This document shows positions 18,519 through 27,143 of a stretch of DNA of 64,000 bases, piece by piece (positions within the stretch are counted from its first letter, which is position 1; each line of letters begins with the position of its first letter). Origin of the DNA: Domibacillus mangrovi. GTDB lineage: Bacteria > Bacillota > Bacilli > Bacillales > Domibacillaceae. The DNA lies in contig NZ_MRWQ01000005.1 in the NCBI RefSeq assembly GCF_001906925.1, forward strand, positions 310,001 through 374,000, given 5' to 3'. The notes under the pieces were generated by a model. It saw nothing but the letters and a program-made list of their open reading frames with translations. It was not told where the DNA came from and ran no database searches. Made by a program: the position numbers and the translations under genes.

Positions 18519-20045
18519 TCATTTTTGTTTAAACTGTAACGTAATCTCTTTATGCAGCGCTTTTTCAAGTTGTCTTTTTTGCTTATCACTCTGGTAACGC
18601 TCCGCCATTTCATTGCCTTCACAATATACAGTAATAAGAATATTATTTTGCTTCTCTTTGACATCAAGATCCTGTACGACGCTTCGTTTTGAGCTATTTA
18701 AACTGTAGCATAGTTTCAACAGAGCACCGTATTCACGCATTTTTTGTATTTCCTCTTTAGTAAACCATCCGTTGAATTCTTCTAAATACTGCTTTAATGT
18801 CGAATTATTTGTGAAGGATGCAGTTAATGAAAGATACGCTTTTTCAGAGTGTGTAAACCCGTCAAATAATGAGTTAATTAACAAGTAAAATGTATGCCTG
18901 CTTTTAGAACTTGATGAGATATATTCCCCTAGATAAAATAACGCTGCTGACTGTTCAATTATAAATCGTTCTTGCTTTGTGACGTTTAGTAAACCTTCTT
19001 TTTCAAAACCATTCACCATTTTTTCCATCAATACCATCATTTGATGATGATGCTCATCGTCATGTCCGTACACTTTTAAAAGCCGTTTAATTCCGTTTCG
19101 CTTCACGTCTTCTGCTGTTTCATACTGTTCGCCTTTTATACGTTCAAGCATGATACCGTCGCGTAGCCCGCGTGAACTGACGATTAAGCCGTTTGCACTC
19201 GTATGTACGGCCAGCTGGTAAAATACTTCGATCGCTGGCAAAATCAAATCGGACCGTTCATTGGAAAGACCATCCACTTTCCCTAGTTCTGCATACGATA
19301 ATGATGACAGTTCTTCGCGCAACCTATGAAGTGCATCTAACGTTAAATCATACCCATGAACACCAAGAGGAGGATAATTTTCTTTCAATTGCTGCACAAC
19401 CGCAAGGTTCCTTGCACTTCCGCCAATGGCTGCAATAACACCATCCGGTGCTTTTTGCAACCATGTGTACCTTGACAGTTCACTTTGAATGTATTCCGCC
19501 ATTCTTTTCTGCTCTTTAGGCTTCATCCGATCTTCTGCAATAAACAGCTGTTTAAGTGAAACAACACCAAATGGAAAGCTATATGAATATTTCAATTTTC
19601 TATTTTCAAACAGTGTAATTTCTGTACTTCCTCCGCCAATATCAATCGTCAAGCCATTGTCTGGAGTCATCGTTTTTAATACAGCTGATAAACCGTATAG
19701 TGCTTCTTCTTCACCGGATAAAAGCCGGATTTGAAAAGCGGTTTCTTCTTTCACTTTCCAAATGATTTCATCACTGTTTTTTGCCTGGCGGATTGCAGCA
19801 GTTGCCGTACACTCCACTTCTGTTACATCATAATAATCAAGTACTTCACGAAAGTTTTTCATTGCTTCAAGTAGTAGCGCTATTCCCTCATTACTCATCA
19901 CGCTCGATTCATCTAGAAAACGATTTAATCTAAGCGGCGCTTTTACGTTACGGAATTCCTCAATTCCTACTCCTTGTTCTTTGTATATAACAAGACGAAC
20001 TGTATTTGACCCTATATCAATAATTGCTGTTTTACTGTGCTCCAT
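18519..20045 (-). CDS. ppx: Exopolyphosphatase (Ppx/GppA family)
   Basis: Releases orthophosphate from polyphosphate ends, and related enzymes also act on pppGpp. 508 residues: an ASKHA-fold N-terminal half with the phosphate loops IDIGSNTVRLVIY at residue 9 and LTIDIGGGSTEIT near 135, the GGSARNLAVV segment near 213, and an HD-like C-terminal half (from about 310) with HHQMMVLMEKMV. First gene of the ppx-ppk pair and divergent from ykyB. Confidence 0.94.
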   Translation of the reverse strand: MEHSKTAIIDIGSNTVRLVIYKEQGVGIEEFRNVKAPLRLNRFLDESSVMSNEGIALLLEAMKNFREVLDYYDVTEVECTATAAIRQAKNSDEIIWKVKEETAFQIRLLSGEEEALYGLSAVLKTMTPDNGLTIDIGGGSTEITLFENRKLKYSYSFPFGVVSLKQLFIAEDRMKPKEQKRMAEYIQSELSRYTWLQKAPDGVIAAIGGSARNLAVVQQLKENYPPLGVHGYDLTLDALHRLREELSSLSYAELGKVDGLSNERSDLILPAIEVFYQLAVHTSANGLIVSSRGLRDGIMLERIKGEQYETAEDVKRNGIKRLLKVYGHDDEHHHQMMVLMEKMVNGFEKEGLLNVTKQERFIIEQSAALFYLGEYISSSSKSRHTFYLLINSLFDGFTHSEKAYLSLTASFTNNSTLKQYLEEFNGWFTKEEIQKMREYGALLKLCYSLNSSKRSVVQDLDVKEKQNNILITVYCEGNEMAERYQSDKQKRQLEKALHKEITLQFKQK

Positions 20046-20175
20046 CGGCTTTCCTGCTTTCTTTTTTATTCATCTTTTCCACTTAAATATACCATGTAAA
20101 CCATTATGATTGCTTTCAAATCCGGCTAAACAAGTGTATAATAAGAAGAAAATGAATGCGAAAGGAGTCACAATT

Positions 20176-20640
20176 TTGAGTAAATTATCTGAACCTTTCA
20201 CCGAATCCCCATCTGATGATATCCTCGCCAAAGCGATCTTTACAGTTAACCGTCATGCAAAGACGGCTACAAATCCAAAGTATTTGTATCAGTTAAAGAA
20301 GCAAGCCCTCTTAAAAATGATTAAAGAAGGCAAAGCGAAAAAAAAAGGCCTTCACTTTTCCCGAAACCCAAAGCATAGCCGGCAGCAATCCGACGTCCTC
20401 GTTGAATGTGGTCACTACACATTCCATATACCGCCATGCAAAGAAGACTTCAATCTGCTTCCTCATCTAGGACGCCTCAATGAGGAATTTCGTAACCCGC
20501 GATGCTCGATGAGTTTGTCAAAAGCAAAAGGAGTGTTAGAAGCGTATACTGGGATGAAAGAAGATCAGCCAAAATATAACCCTCCAGGCAATAAAAAGTA
20601 TACAAAGCCCGTTTTTAAACCGCTTGGACAGTCATATTAG
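20176..20640 (+). CDS. ykyB: YkyB family protein
   Basis: 154 residues from a TTG at 20176, chosen because AAAGGAG sits 8 bases upstream and the length equals B. subtilis YkyB; the frame is open 22 codons further up without a ribosome site. Conserved stretches are AIFTVNRHAKTATNPKYLYQLKKQAL, GLHFSRNP, QQSDVLVECG and KPVFKPLGQSY. A basic cytosolic protein of unknown function. It is convergent with cheV, as in B. subtilis. Confidence 0.92.
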   Translation: MSKLSEPFTESPSDDILAKAIFTVNRHAKTATNPKYLYQLKKQALLKMIKEGKAKKKGLHFSRNPKHSRQQSDVLVECGHYTFHIPPCKEDFNLLPHLGRLNEEFRNPRCSMSLSKAKGVLEAYTGMKEDQPKYNPPGNKKYTKPVFKPLGQSY

Positions 20641-20644
20641 AACG

Positions 20645-20680
20645 AAAAAGGACGCAGCCCGCCTGGCAAGCGTCCTTTTT
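20645..20680. terminator. Bidirectional terminator between ykyB and cheV
   Basis: AAAAAGGACGC and GCGTCCTTTTT pair exactly around a 14-base loop; works on both strands. Confidence 0.9.
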
Positions 20681-20685
20681 CTCTT

Positions 20686-21588
20686 TTACAGTGCAAGTTC
20701 GTCAATATATTCCACAAGACGGGCAATTTCCGGTTTGCTGACCTGAGCATCTGCACCAACACCTTTTCCTTTATGGCGCAGCTCATCTGTAATGAGTGAC
20801 GAGAAAATAATCACGGGCAATTTATTTAATTGCGGATGCTCTTTAATACGTTTCGTTAAATGATGGCCATCCATTTTTGGCATTTCAATATCCGTCACGA
20901 CGAGTTGCACTTTTTCAAATGTATTTTCCTGTTCAATGGTGGACTCTAAATAATCGTATGCTAACTGACCATTTTCAAAAAACTCAACGTGATCATACCC
21001 AGCTTCAACTAGCGTATCGTGAATTAGTTTACGCAGCAGCGGCGAATCTTCTGCAACGATTAGCTTTTTCTCAGACCGTTCTCGTTTGCCAAGACTCTGA
21101 ATTTGATCCATATGAATACCTGAATACGGGTTAATATCCACAACAATTTTTTCAAAATCAATCAACAAAATCATCGTTTCATTCATTTTGATCACACCGA
21201 TAATTTGATTGTCAATGCCTTGATACATTTCAGAAGGTTTCTCGATATCTGTCCAGGAAATACGATGAATACGCGTTACATTTTGCACATGAAATACGAC
21301 TTTTTGTTGGTTAAATTCTGTCACGATATATTTATCTGTCGCTTGATTGGCCGATGGAGGCATACCAAGCACTTTCGCCATATCGATGACTGGAAGCACT
21401 TCATCACGTAGTTGAATGATTCCTTCAATGTGTTCATGCGCATGTGGAATAAATGTGATCTGCATCGGTTGAATAATCTCTTTTACTTTCATGACATTAA
21501 TACCATATTTGTTATCCTGTACTTCAAATTCAACGATTTCTAATTCATTCGTGCCTGATTCAAGTAAAATTCCATAATCATTTGTCAT
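20686..21588 (-). CDS. cheV: Chemotaxis coupling/adaptation protein CheV
   Basis: Couples chemoreceptors to CheA and, through its receiver domain, contributes to adaptation. 300 residues: CheW-like domain at about 15-155 (VEFEVQDNKYGINVMKVKEII, RDEVLPVIDMAKVLG), then a receiver domain at about 170-298 with the acidic pair in VAEDSPLLR, the phosphorylated Asp in VVTDIEMPKMDGH, Ser in IFSSLI and Lys in SKPEIARL. The organism is therefore probably motile. Convergent with ykyB and divergent from patA. Confidence 0.96.
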   Translation of the reverse strand: MTNDYGILLESGTNELEIVEFEVQDNKYGINVMKVKEIIQPMQITFIPHAHEHIEGIIQLRDEVLPVIDMAKVLGMPPSANQATDKYIVTEFNQQKVVFHVQNVTRIHRISWTDIEKPSEMYQGIDNQIIGVIKMNETMILLIDFEKIVVDINPYSGIHMDQIQSLGKRERSEKKLIVAEDSPLLRKLIHDTLVEAGYDHVEFFENGQLAYDYLESTIEQENTFEKVQLVVTDIEMPKMDGHHLTKRIKEHPQLNKLPVIIFSSLITDELRHKGKGVGADAQVSKPEIARLVEYIDELAL

Positions 21589-21675
21589 AAGCCATTAGAC
21601 CCCTTACGCATTTTTATTTTACTATATCATGAAATAAAAAAATGCGTATGTTTAAAAAATTTAGATTTTCTTAAC

Positions 21676-21698
21676 AATGTAAACATTACGTTTACATT
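21676..21698. promoter_or_regulatory. Inverted repeat at the patA promoter, candidate operator
   Basis: AATGTAAAC (21676-21684) and GTTTACATT (21690-21698) are exact inverted repeats with a 5-base spacer. A TATAAT immediately follows at 21698-21703 and would be the patA -10 box. The repeat covers the -35/-10 spacer, a typical repressor position. The cognate regulator was not identified. Confidence 0.5.
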
Positions 21699-21735
21699 AT
21701 AATAACAATAGTACTTAATAAAGGTGGTTTACATA

Positions 21736-22893
21736 ATGGAACATCGATTAAACGAACGTGTGAAAGAAATTGAAATATCCGGCATACGAAAGTTTTTCAA
21801 TCTTGTCGGCACAACTGAAAACATGATTTCATTGACGATCGGGCAGCCAGACTTTCATACACCCGATCATGTAAAGGCAGCAGGTATACAAGCGATTGAA
21901 CAAAACGCAACTGTCTACACGCCGAATGCTGGACTACCTGAGCTAAAAAAAGCAGCAACTGAATTTTATAAACAAAAATACGATGTTTCGTATAATGCAG
22001 AATCAGAAGTCATTGTTACAGTCGGAGCGAGCCAAGCGATTGATATCGCTCTTCGTACCATTTTGCAGCCTGGAGATGAAGTGATTGTACCCGGGCCCGT
22101 TTATCCAGGATATGAGCCTATTATTCATTTATGTGAAGCGAAAACGATCATGGTAGATACGACTAAAAATGACTTTCGCATGACGGCAGCCCTCATTGAA
22201 CAGTCCTTGACGAGCCGAACGAAAGCAATCATTTTGCCTTATCCCTCTAATCCAACCGGTGTTAGTTTAATAGATTGTGAACTTCAGGACATCGCACAGC
22301 TCGCAAAAAAACATGAATTATTCATTCTGGCGGATGAAATTTATAGTGAAATTATTTATGAACGCCCACACGTATCAATTGCCTCTTATCTTCCCGATCA
22401 GACAATTGTCATTAATGGTTTGTCGAAATCGCATGCAATGACCGGCTGGCGAATTGGTCTTTTATTTGCACCTGAAATTATTACCCGTCACATATTAAAA
22501 GTACATCAATACAATACTTCATGCGCCTCTTCCGTTTCACAAAAAGCGGCAATTGCTGCGTTAACAGCGGGAATAAATGATGCGATCCCAATGAGAGACG
22601 AATATAAACTTCGCCGTGACAAAGCTTATGATAAAATTCAATCACTTGGATTGAAAACAGTGAAACCCGATGGTGCATTTTATTTCTTTGTCAAATTGCC
22701 AGATGATTTCAGCGGCTCGTCCTTTGACTTTTGCTTAACGCTTGCGAAAGAGTACAAAGTGGCTGTTGTGCCCGGCAGCGCTTTTTCTTCCGCTGGTGAA
22801 GGATGGTTCCGTCTTTCATACGCTTGCAGTATTGAAGACATTCAAGAAGGACTAACTCGAATTGAACAATACCTTGATCATTTAAAAAAGTAA
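21736..22893 (+). CDS. patA: Aminotransferase A (class I/II, PLP-dependent)
   Basis: 385 residues from the ATG at 21736 (MEHRLNERVKEIEISGIRKF), because AAAGGTGG overlaps the earlier GTG. PLP contacts are visible: GASQAID near residue 95, PSNPTGV near 174, LADEIYSE near 205, and the Schiff-base Lys in NGLSKSHAMTGWRIG near 235. B. subtilis PatA, next to cheV there too, transaminates N-acetyl-L,L-2-amino-6-oxopimelate-type or aromatic/dicarboxylic substrates; with dapH/dapL in the same region a role in diaminopimelate synthesis is plausible but not shown. Confidence 0.9.
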   Translation: MEHRLNERVKEIEISGIRKFFNLVGTTENMISLTIGQPDFHTPDHVKAAGIQAIEQNATVYTPNAGLPELKKAATEFYKQKYDVSYNAESEVIVTVGASQAIDIALRTILQPGDEVIVPGPVYPGYEPIIHLCEAKTIMVDTTKNDFRMTAALIEQSLTSRTKAIILPYPSNPTGVSLIDCELQDIAQLAKKHELFILADEIYSEIIYERPHVSIASYLPDQTIVINGLSKSHAMTGWRIGLLFAPEIITRHILKVHQYNTSCASSVSQKAAIAALTAGINDAIPMRDEYKLRRDKAYDKIQSLGLKTVKPDGAFYFFVKLPDDFSGSSFDFCLTLAKEYKVAVVPGSAFSSAGEGWFRLSYACSIEDIQEGLTRIEQYLDHLKK

Positions 22894-22931
22894 AAAAACA
22901 GCAGGTTCTCAGTCAACTGAGAACCTGCTTT
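22894..22931. terminator. Bidirectional terminator between patA and ykwC
   Basis: GCAGGTTCTCAGT and ACTGAGAACCTGC form a perfect 13-bp stem with a 2-base centre; A-run on the left, TTT on the right. Confidence 0.88.
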
Positions 22932-22934
22932 CCT

Positions 22935-23807
22935 TTACTTGCTATATGCTTTAATAAGTGCCTGCGTCCCATTTTCTGCTTCACCTTGCGCTGCCAGTTT
23001 TTCGTACATGTCTTTCGCCATTGACAGCCCCGGCAATTTCAAATCCATCCGTTCTGCTTCTTCAAGGGCAATTTTCATATCTTTAATAAAGTGTTTGATA
23101 AAAAAGCCTGGTGCAAAGTCCTCTTTCATCATACGGGGTGCAAGATTTGACAACGAATAGCTGCCCGCTGCACCGAACGCTATACTTTTTAGAACTGTTT
23201 CTACATCTAGTCCAGCTGTTTTCGCATAGGTAATCGCCTCGCACACACCAATCATGGTCGATGCAATTGCAATCTGGTTTGACATTTTTGTATGCTGCCC
23301 AGCTCCCGCTCTTCCTTGATACACAATATTTTCACCAAATGTGTTAAATAGCGGTTTCATGTCAGTAAAAATATGTTCATCGCCGCCAACCATGATCGAT
23401 AGCTTTCCTGACTGTGCAAAAATATCTCCACCTGAAACAGGCGCATCGAGTACTGATATGTCTCTCTCTTTGCCTTTATTATATAGTTCTTGTGCAAGGC
23501 TCGGCTTCGATGTTGTCATATCAATAAAGACTTGTCCTGCATGACTTCCTTCAAATAGACCGTTTTTTCCTATGTATATTTGTTCTACATCTTTCGGTTC
23601 ACCGATAATGGTAAATACAACATCTGTTTTAGATGCCAATTCAGACGGTGTTTCACACCAGGTTGCACCTGAATAGAGTAAATCAGCCGCTTTTGATTTT
23701 GTTCGTGTGTAGACAAACAACGGATAGCCTGCTTTTTGTAAATGAGAAGCCATATGTTTCCCCATTACACCCGTACCGATAAACCCAACTTTTTGTTCGT
23801 TCATCAT
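22935..23807 (-). CDS. 3-hydroxyisobutyrate dehydrogenase-family oxidoreductase (YkwC-like)
   Basis: NAD(P)-dependent beta-hydroxyacid dehydrogenase. Start at 23807 because GAGGAGG lies 4 bases upstream. Rossmann motif GFIGTGVMGKHMASHL near residue 8, substrate motif DAPVSGGDIFAQSGKLSIMVGG near 125, and catalytic Lys in GAGQHTKMSNQI near 173. About 290 residues, normal for the family. B. subtilis ykwC lies in the same chromosomal region. The substrate is not known. Convergent with patA. Confidence 0.87.
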   Translation of the reverse strand: MMNEQKVGFIGTGVMGKHMASHLQKAGYPLFVYTRTKSKAADLLYSGATWCETPSELASKTDVVFTIIGEPKDVEQIYIGKNGLFEGSHAGQVFIDMTTSKPSLAQELYNKGKERDISVLDAPVSGGDIFAQSGKLSIMVGGDEHIFTDMKPLFNTFGENIVYQGRAGAGQHTKMSNQIAIASTMIGVCEAITYAKTAGLDVETVLKSIAFGAAGSYSLSNLAPRMMKEDFAPGFFIKHFIKDMKIALEEAERMDLKLPGLSMAKDMYEKLAAQGEAENGTQALIKAYSK

Positions 23808-23860
23808 TCTGCCTCCTCTATGTGTCCTTTCTATTGTCGCATATTTCATAATATTTTTGC

Positions 23861-23893
23861 ACAAAAAAAGTTCAGACAACAGATTGTCTGAAC
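23861..23893 (-). terminator. Terminator of ptsH-ptsI
   Basis: 10-bp perfect stem (23870-23879 with 23884-23893), 4-base loop; followed on the minus strand by TTTTTTT. Confidence 0.88.
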
Positions 23894-23901
23894 AAAAGTG
23901 A

Positions 23902-23958
23902 GAGAAATGGAGAATAAAAACTGGTTACAGTCGTATTATTCCCCGTTTCTCTTTTTTT
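23902..23958 (+). terminator. Second hairpin after ptsI, T-run on the plus strand
   Basis: 16-base arms (23902-23917 with 23936-23951) pair with one mismatch and one G-T around an 18-base loop; the plus strand then reads TTTTTTT. It is thus shaped to stop transcription entering ptsI from the plus direction, beside the ptsI terminator facing the other way. Confidence 0.55.
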
Positions 23959-23962
23959 ACAC

Positions 23963-25693
23963 CTATTTTGTATTATTTTTTTGTGTACTTGCTTGAACAC
24001 GTTCAACAACTTCTGCTGCTGTTGACAACGTAATTGCTTCAGCTGCCAAAGCTTCCATGTCTGATTTCGACAAATGCTTCAATTGTGCACGTGCTTTCAA
24101 AATGGATGTCGCACTCATCGAGAATTCATCAAGACCTAGGCCTAAAAGAAGCGGTATGGCTAATTCATCTCCAGCCATTTCGCCGCACATACCCGTCCAT
24201 TTTCCTTCTTTATGCGCCGCTTCAATCACCATTTTCACGAGACGCAATATAGAAGGATTGTATGGCTGATACAAATAGGATACACGCTCGTTCATACGGT
24301 CAGCTGCCATCGTATATTGAATCAAGTCATTTGTGCCAATACTAAAGAAATCGACTTCTTTCGCAAATAAATCGGCAATAACAGCTGTTGATGGAATTTC
24401 AACCATAATCCCAAGCTCAATGTTTTCAGACAAGGCAGTACCTTCTGATTCAAGCTTTGCATGTTCTTCAAGAAGTACGGCTTTCGCTTCACGGAATTCA
24501 TTCACTGTTGCAATCATCGGGAACATAATTTTCAAATTGCCATATACACTTGCCCGGAGCAATGCACGCAGCTGTGTACGGAAAATATCCTGTTCTTCAA
24601 GACAAAGGCGAATCGCCCGGAAACCAAGAAATGGATTCATTTCATGAGGCAAGTTTAAATACGGAAGTTCCTTATCGCCGCCAATATCAAGCGTACGAAC
24701 GACAACAGGCTTGCCTTTCATTCCTTCAAGAACTGCTTTGTATGCTGTAAACTGCTCTTCTTCTGTTGGCAACGTGTCACGGCCCATATACAAAAATTCT
24801 GTCCGGTAAAGACCGATTCCTTCAGCCCCATTTGCTTTGACACCTTTTAGATCTTCAGGTGTACCGATGTTCGCAGCTAATTCTACATGGTGCCCGTCTG
24901 CTGTTACCGTTTGTTCATTTACAAGCTTTGCCCATTCTGCACGCTGATGCTGGTACGCTTCACTTCTCTTTTTATATTCCGCTAAAATTTCTTCTGTCGG
25001 ATTAATATGCACTTCACCTTGAAGCCCATCAATAATAATTTCATCACCGTTTTGAATATCAGTAGTCGCGTTTTTCGTTCCAACCACTGCTGGTATTTCG
25101 AGTGAGCGTGCCATAATGGCCGAGTGAGAAGTACGTCCGCCAATGTCTGTTGTAAATCCCTTGACGAATTCACGGTTTAACTGTGCCGTCATTGATGGCG
25201 TTAAATCTTCAGCGACGACAACCACTTCTTCTGCAATCAGTGCTGGTGCAGGAAGTTCGACACCGAGAAGCGCTGCTAAAATGCGTTTTGTTACATCTTT
25301 AATGTCTGCAGCACGCTCTCGCATGTATTCATTTTCCATCGCTTCAAACATGCCAATAAACATATTCGACGTTTCTTCAAGGGCATATTCTGCATTCACA
25401 TAATCACTTTTAATTTTTTCTTCAATAGGTCCTGTCAATTCCGGATCGTTCAATACGAGCAAATGCGCTTCAAAAATGGCCGCCTTGTCATCTCCGAGAT
25501 CGCGACGCGCTTTCTCTTTAATGACTTCAAGTTCTGTTTCTGATTTTTTTAACGCAGCATGGAAACGTATTACTTCAGCTTCTGTATCTGATTCTGTCCG
25601 CTTTTCAACTGTGAGGTCTGGTTCCAATAAACGATATGCTTTTGCAAAAGCAATGCCGTCAGAAGCAGCAATCCCTTTTAATATACTTGCCAT
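23963..25693 (-). CDS. ptsI: PTS enzyme I (phosphoenolpyruvate-protein phosphotransferase)
   Basis: Transfers phosphate from phosphoenolpyruvate to HPr, the first step of sugar phosphotransferase uptake. 576 residues: N-terminal HPr-binding and phospho-His domain with active His in [21 protein letters not shown] near residue 189, and a PEP-binding TIM barrel with [29 protein letters not shown] and [25 protein letters not shown]. The start overlaps the ptsH stop by one base (TGATG), so translation is coupled. Confidence 0.98.
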   Translation of the reverse strand: MASILKGIAASDGIAFAKAYRLLEPDLTVEKRTESDTEAEVIRFHAALKKSETELEVIKEKARRDLGDDKAAIFEAHLLVLNDPELTGPIEEKIKSDYVNAEYALEETSNMFIGMFEAMENEYMRERAADIKDVTKRILAALLGVELPAPALIAEEVVVVAEDLTPSMTAQLNREFVKGFTTDIGGRTSHSAIMARSLEIPAVVGTKNATTDIQNGDEIIIDGLQGEVHINPTEEILAEYKKRSEAYQHQRAEWAKLVNEQTVTADGHHVELAANIGTPEDLKGVKANGAEGIGLYRTEFLYMGRDTLPTEEEQFTAYKAVLEGMKGKPVVVRTLDIGGDKELPYLNLPHEMNPFLGFRAIRLCLEEQDIFRTQLRALLRASVYGNLKIMFPMIATVNEFREAKAVLLEEHAKLESEGTALSENIELGIMVEIPSTAVIADLFAKEVDFFSIGTNDLIQYTMAADRMNERVSYLYQPYNPSILRLVKMVIEAAHKEGKWTGMCGEMAGDELAIPLLLGLGLDEFSMSATSILKARAQLKHLSKSDMEALAAEAITLSTAAEVVERVQASTQKNNTK

Positions 25694-25959
25694 CAGTTTG
25701 CAAGACCTTCGCTTTTTAATAGCGTTTCAATGGATTCAAATGCCGCTGTTTCGTCACTACCATTTGCAGAAATGACAATTTCTGCCCCTTTGCCGATTCC
25801 AAGAGACATAACACCCATAATCGATTTTAAGTTCACTGTTTTCCCGTTATATTCAAGGTTGATATCACTTGAAAATTGGCTTGCTGTTTGTACGAGTAAC
25901 GTTGCAGGACGTGCATGAATACCTGTACCCGCTATTACAGTATATGATTTTTTAGACAT
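25693..25959 (-). CDS. ptsH: Phosphocarrier protein HPr
   Basis: 88 residues. His15 in GIHARPA is the enzyme I target and Ser46 in [11 protein letters not shown] is the HPr kinase site that links it to CcpA-dependent catabolite repression, consistent with the cre-like sites elsewhere in the window. An AAAGGAGAG ribosome site precedes the ATG. No ptsG or glcT is adjacent, unlike the B. subtilis ptsGHI arrangement. Confidence 0.98.
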   Translation of the reverse strand: MSKKSYTVIAGTGIHARPATLLVQTASQFSSDINLEYNGKTVNLKSIMGVMSLGIGKGAEIVISANGSDETAAFESIETLLKSEGLAN

Positions 25960-25993
25960 TAGTCAGTCTCTCCTTTATTCTTATTCTTTATTG

Positions 25994-26022
25994 AGGATAG
26001 CATGAATCTTTCCCCCACTCAA
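25994..26022 (-). promoter_or_regulatory. SigA-type promoter of ptsHI
   Basis: Minus strand TTGAGT (26022-26017), 17-base spacer, TATCCT (25999-25994), 35 bp ahead of the ptsH start. Confidence 0.5.
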
Positions 26023-26040
26023 TTATTGCATTTTCTCTTA

Positions 26041-26069
26041 TTGCTCTTCCTGTTAACTTCTTCTAAAAT
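26041..26069 (+). promoter_or_regulatory. SigA-type promoter of the PilZ-like gene
   Basis: TTGCTC (26041-26046), 17-base spacer, TAAAAT (26064-26069), 28 bp ahead of the ATG. Divergent from the ptsH promoter. Confidence 0.5.
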
Positions 26070-26096
26070 AGACAATTATAAAGGAGGCATTTATCC

Positions 26097-26480
26097 ATGT
26101 ATTATAAAAGACAGGAAACGTTTCGGTACTCTTTCTCAGAACCCATTCCCACCATTTGTGAAGTGTATGTACATAAGGGCGGCGTAAAAGAAAAAGTACA
26201 GTCATTTCAATCATATATCCTGGATTTAAGCCCTAATGGAATGAAAATCGCTTCAAAAACAGATATTGAATTACGCGATGAATACATTCTCACCTGCCCT
26301 GTCCAACTGTCGGACACTCTTATTCATTTTACCGGAAAAATGATTCGAAAGCGATATGCAGGTACTTCATTTGAATATGGCATTCAAAGCGATGACCATG
26401 AAGAATTGAAAAAACAAATTATTGTTTCTTTAAAAACCTATTCAAAAGAACAAATGAAAAAACGGCGACATTATAATTGA
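26097..26480 (+). CDS. PilZ-domain-like protein
   Basis: 127 residues, AAAGGAGG upstream of the ATG. The PilZ c-di-GMP-binding signature is partly present: basic residues near the N-terminus (YYKRQETFRYSF, residues 2-13) and the second motif DLSPNGMKI (D-x-S-x-x-G) near residue 42, followed by beta-strand-rich sequence ending FEYGIQSDDHEELKKQI. The first motif is RxxxxR rather than RxxxR, so nucleotide binding is uncertain. A c-di-GMP role would match the presence of YkuI. No neighbours share its direction. Confidence 0.7.
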   Translation: MYYKRQETFRYSFSEPIPTICEVYVHKGGVKEKVQSFQSYILDLSPNGMKIASKTDIELRDEYILTCPVQLSDTLIHFTGKMIRKRYAGTSFEYGIQSDDHEELKKQIIVSLKTYSKEQMKKRRHYN

Positions 26481-26534
26481 GAAACTATTTGTTTATCAAT
26501 GGCCGTTTTGTAGTGTATAAAGATAATGATACCT

Positions 26535-26729
26535 TTAGCTTCTAGGTATCTCTGTATATTCATAGTCTATATGTCCGCCATGTTGAGCAGTTCCCCTGAA
26601 TTGTTTAAAATCCGGCTGTTTTATTAATTGAGAACGGAATGTTAAAAAGTCTTCCTTTTGAATACGGATGCGTTTTAATTCTCCATTTCTAAGGGACATT
26701 ATCTCATTTTCAATTTCATCAATCGTCAA
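26535..26729 (-). CDS. Small acidic/basic protein of unknown function (64 residues)
   Basis: The likely start is the TTG at 26729 (MTIDEIENEIMSLRNGELK), 8 bases after GAGGGGG; the frame also runs upstream to 26774 with a more hydrophobic segment. Charged, no membrane segment, ending QFRGTAQHGGHIDYEYTEIPRS. No family recognised with confidence. It stands alone, convergent with the PilZ-like gene and divergent from the DUF2187 gene. Confidence 0.6.
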   Translation of the reverse strand: MTIDEIENEIMSLRNGELKRIRIQKEDFLTFRSQLIKQPDFKQFRGTAQHGGHIDYEYTEIPRS

Positions 26730-26904
26730 GCACCTAACCCCCTCATCAAAATAGTCAAAAAATTGTAATAACACAGTGTAAAACTCTTTACTATTTTCAA
26801 AAAATAAGGCAAACTTTACTTTAATACCTTCTCACCCTATCCACTGATTATAGAAGATTACATGAGAATATGGTATCGTCAATTGTCGAAAAGGAGCGTA
26901 TTAG

Positions 26905-27084
26905 ATGACTAAAGCAGAAGTCGGCAACATTATTGAATTTAAAGACGGTCTTCGTGGGATCGTCGAAAAAGTAAATGAAAACTCAGTAATCGTTGATTTA
27001 ACAATCATGGAAAATTTCGATGAGCTTGAAGTGGAAGAAAAAACGGTCGTCAACCATAAAAATTATATCATTTTCCATGCATGA
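26905..27084 (+). CDS. DUF2187 family protein (YkvS-like)
   Basis: 59 residues, starting with ATG after AAAGGAG. The sequence MTKAEVGNIIEFKDGLRG, then a repeated small beta-barrel-like pattern through VEEKTVVNHKNYIIF, is typical of the DUF2187/YkvS family (PF09953), cytosolic, unknown function. It has its own terminator. Confidence 0.85.
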   Translation: MTKAEVGNIIEFKDGLRGIVEKVNENSVIVDLTIMENFDELEVEEKTVVNHKNYIIFHA

Positions 27085-27120
27085 AAAAACAGAGCGGAAG
27101 TAGCGATCCGCTCTGTTTTT
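27085..27120 (+). terminator. Terminator after the DUF2187 gene
   Basis: AACAGAGCGGA and TCCGCTCTGTT form an 11-bp stem followed by TTTT; the A-run on the left makes it usable for clpE on the other strand. Confidence 0.88.
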
Positions 27121-27143
27121 ATTTAACTTCGATTAATTTCACT

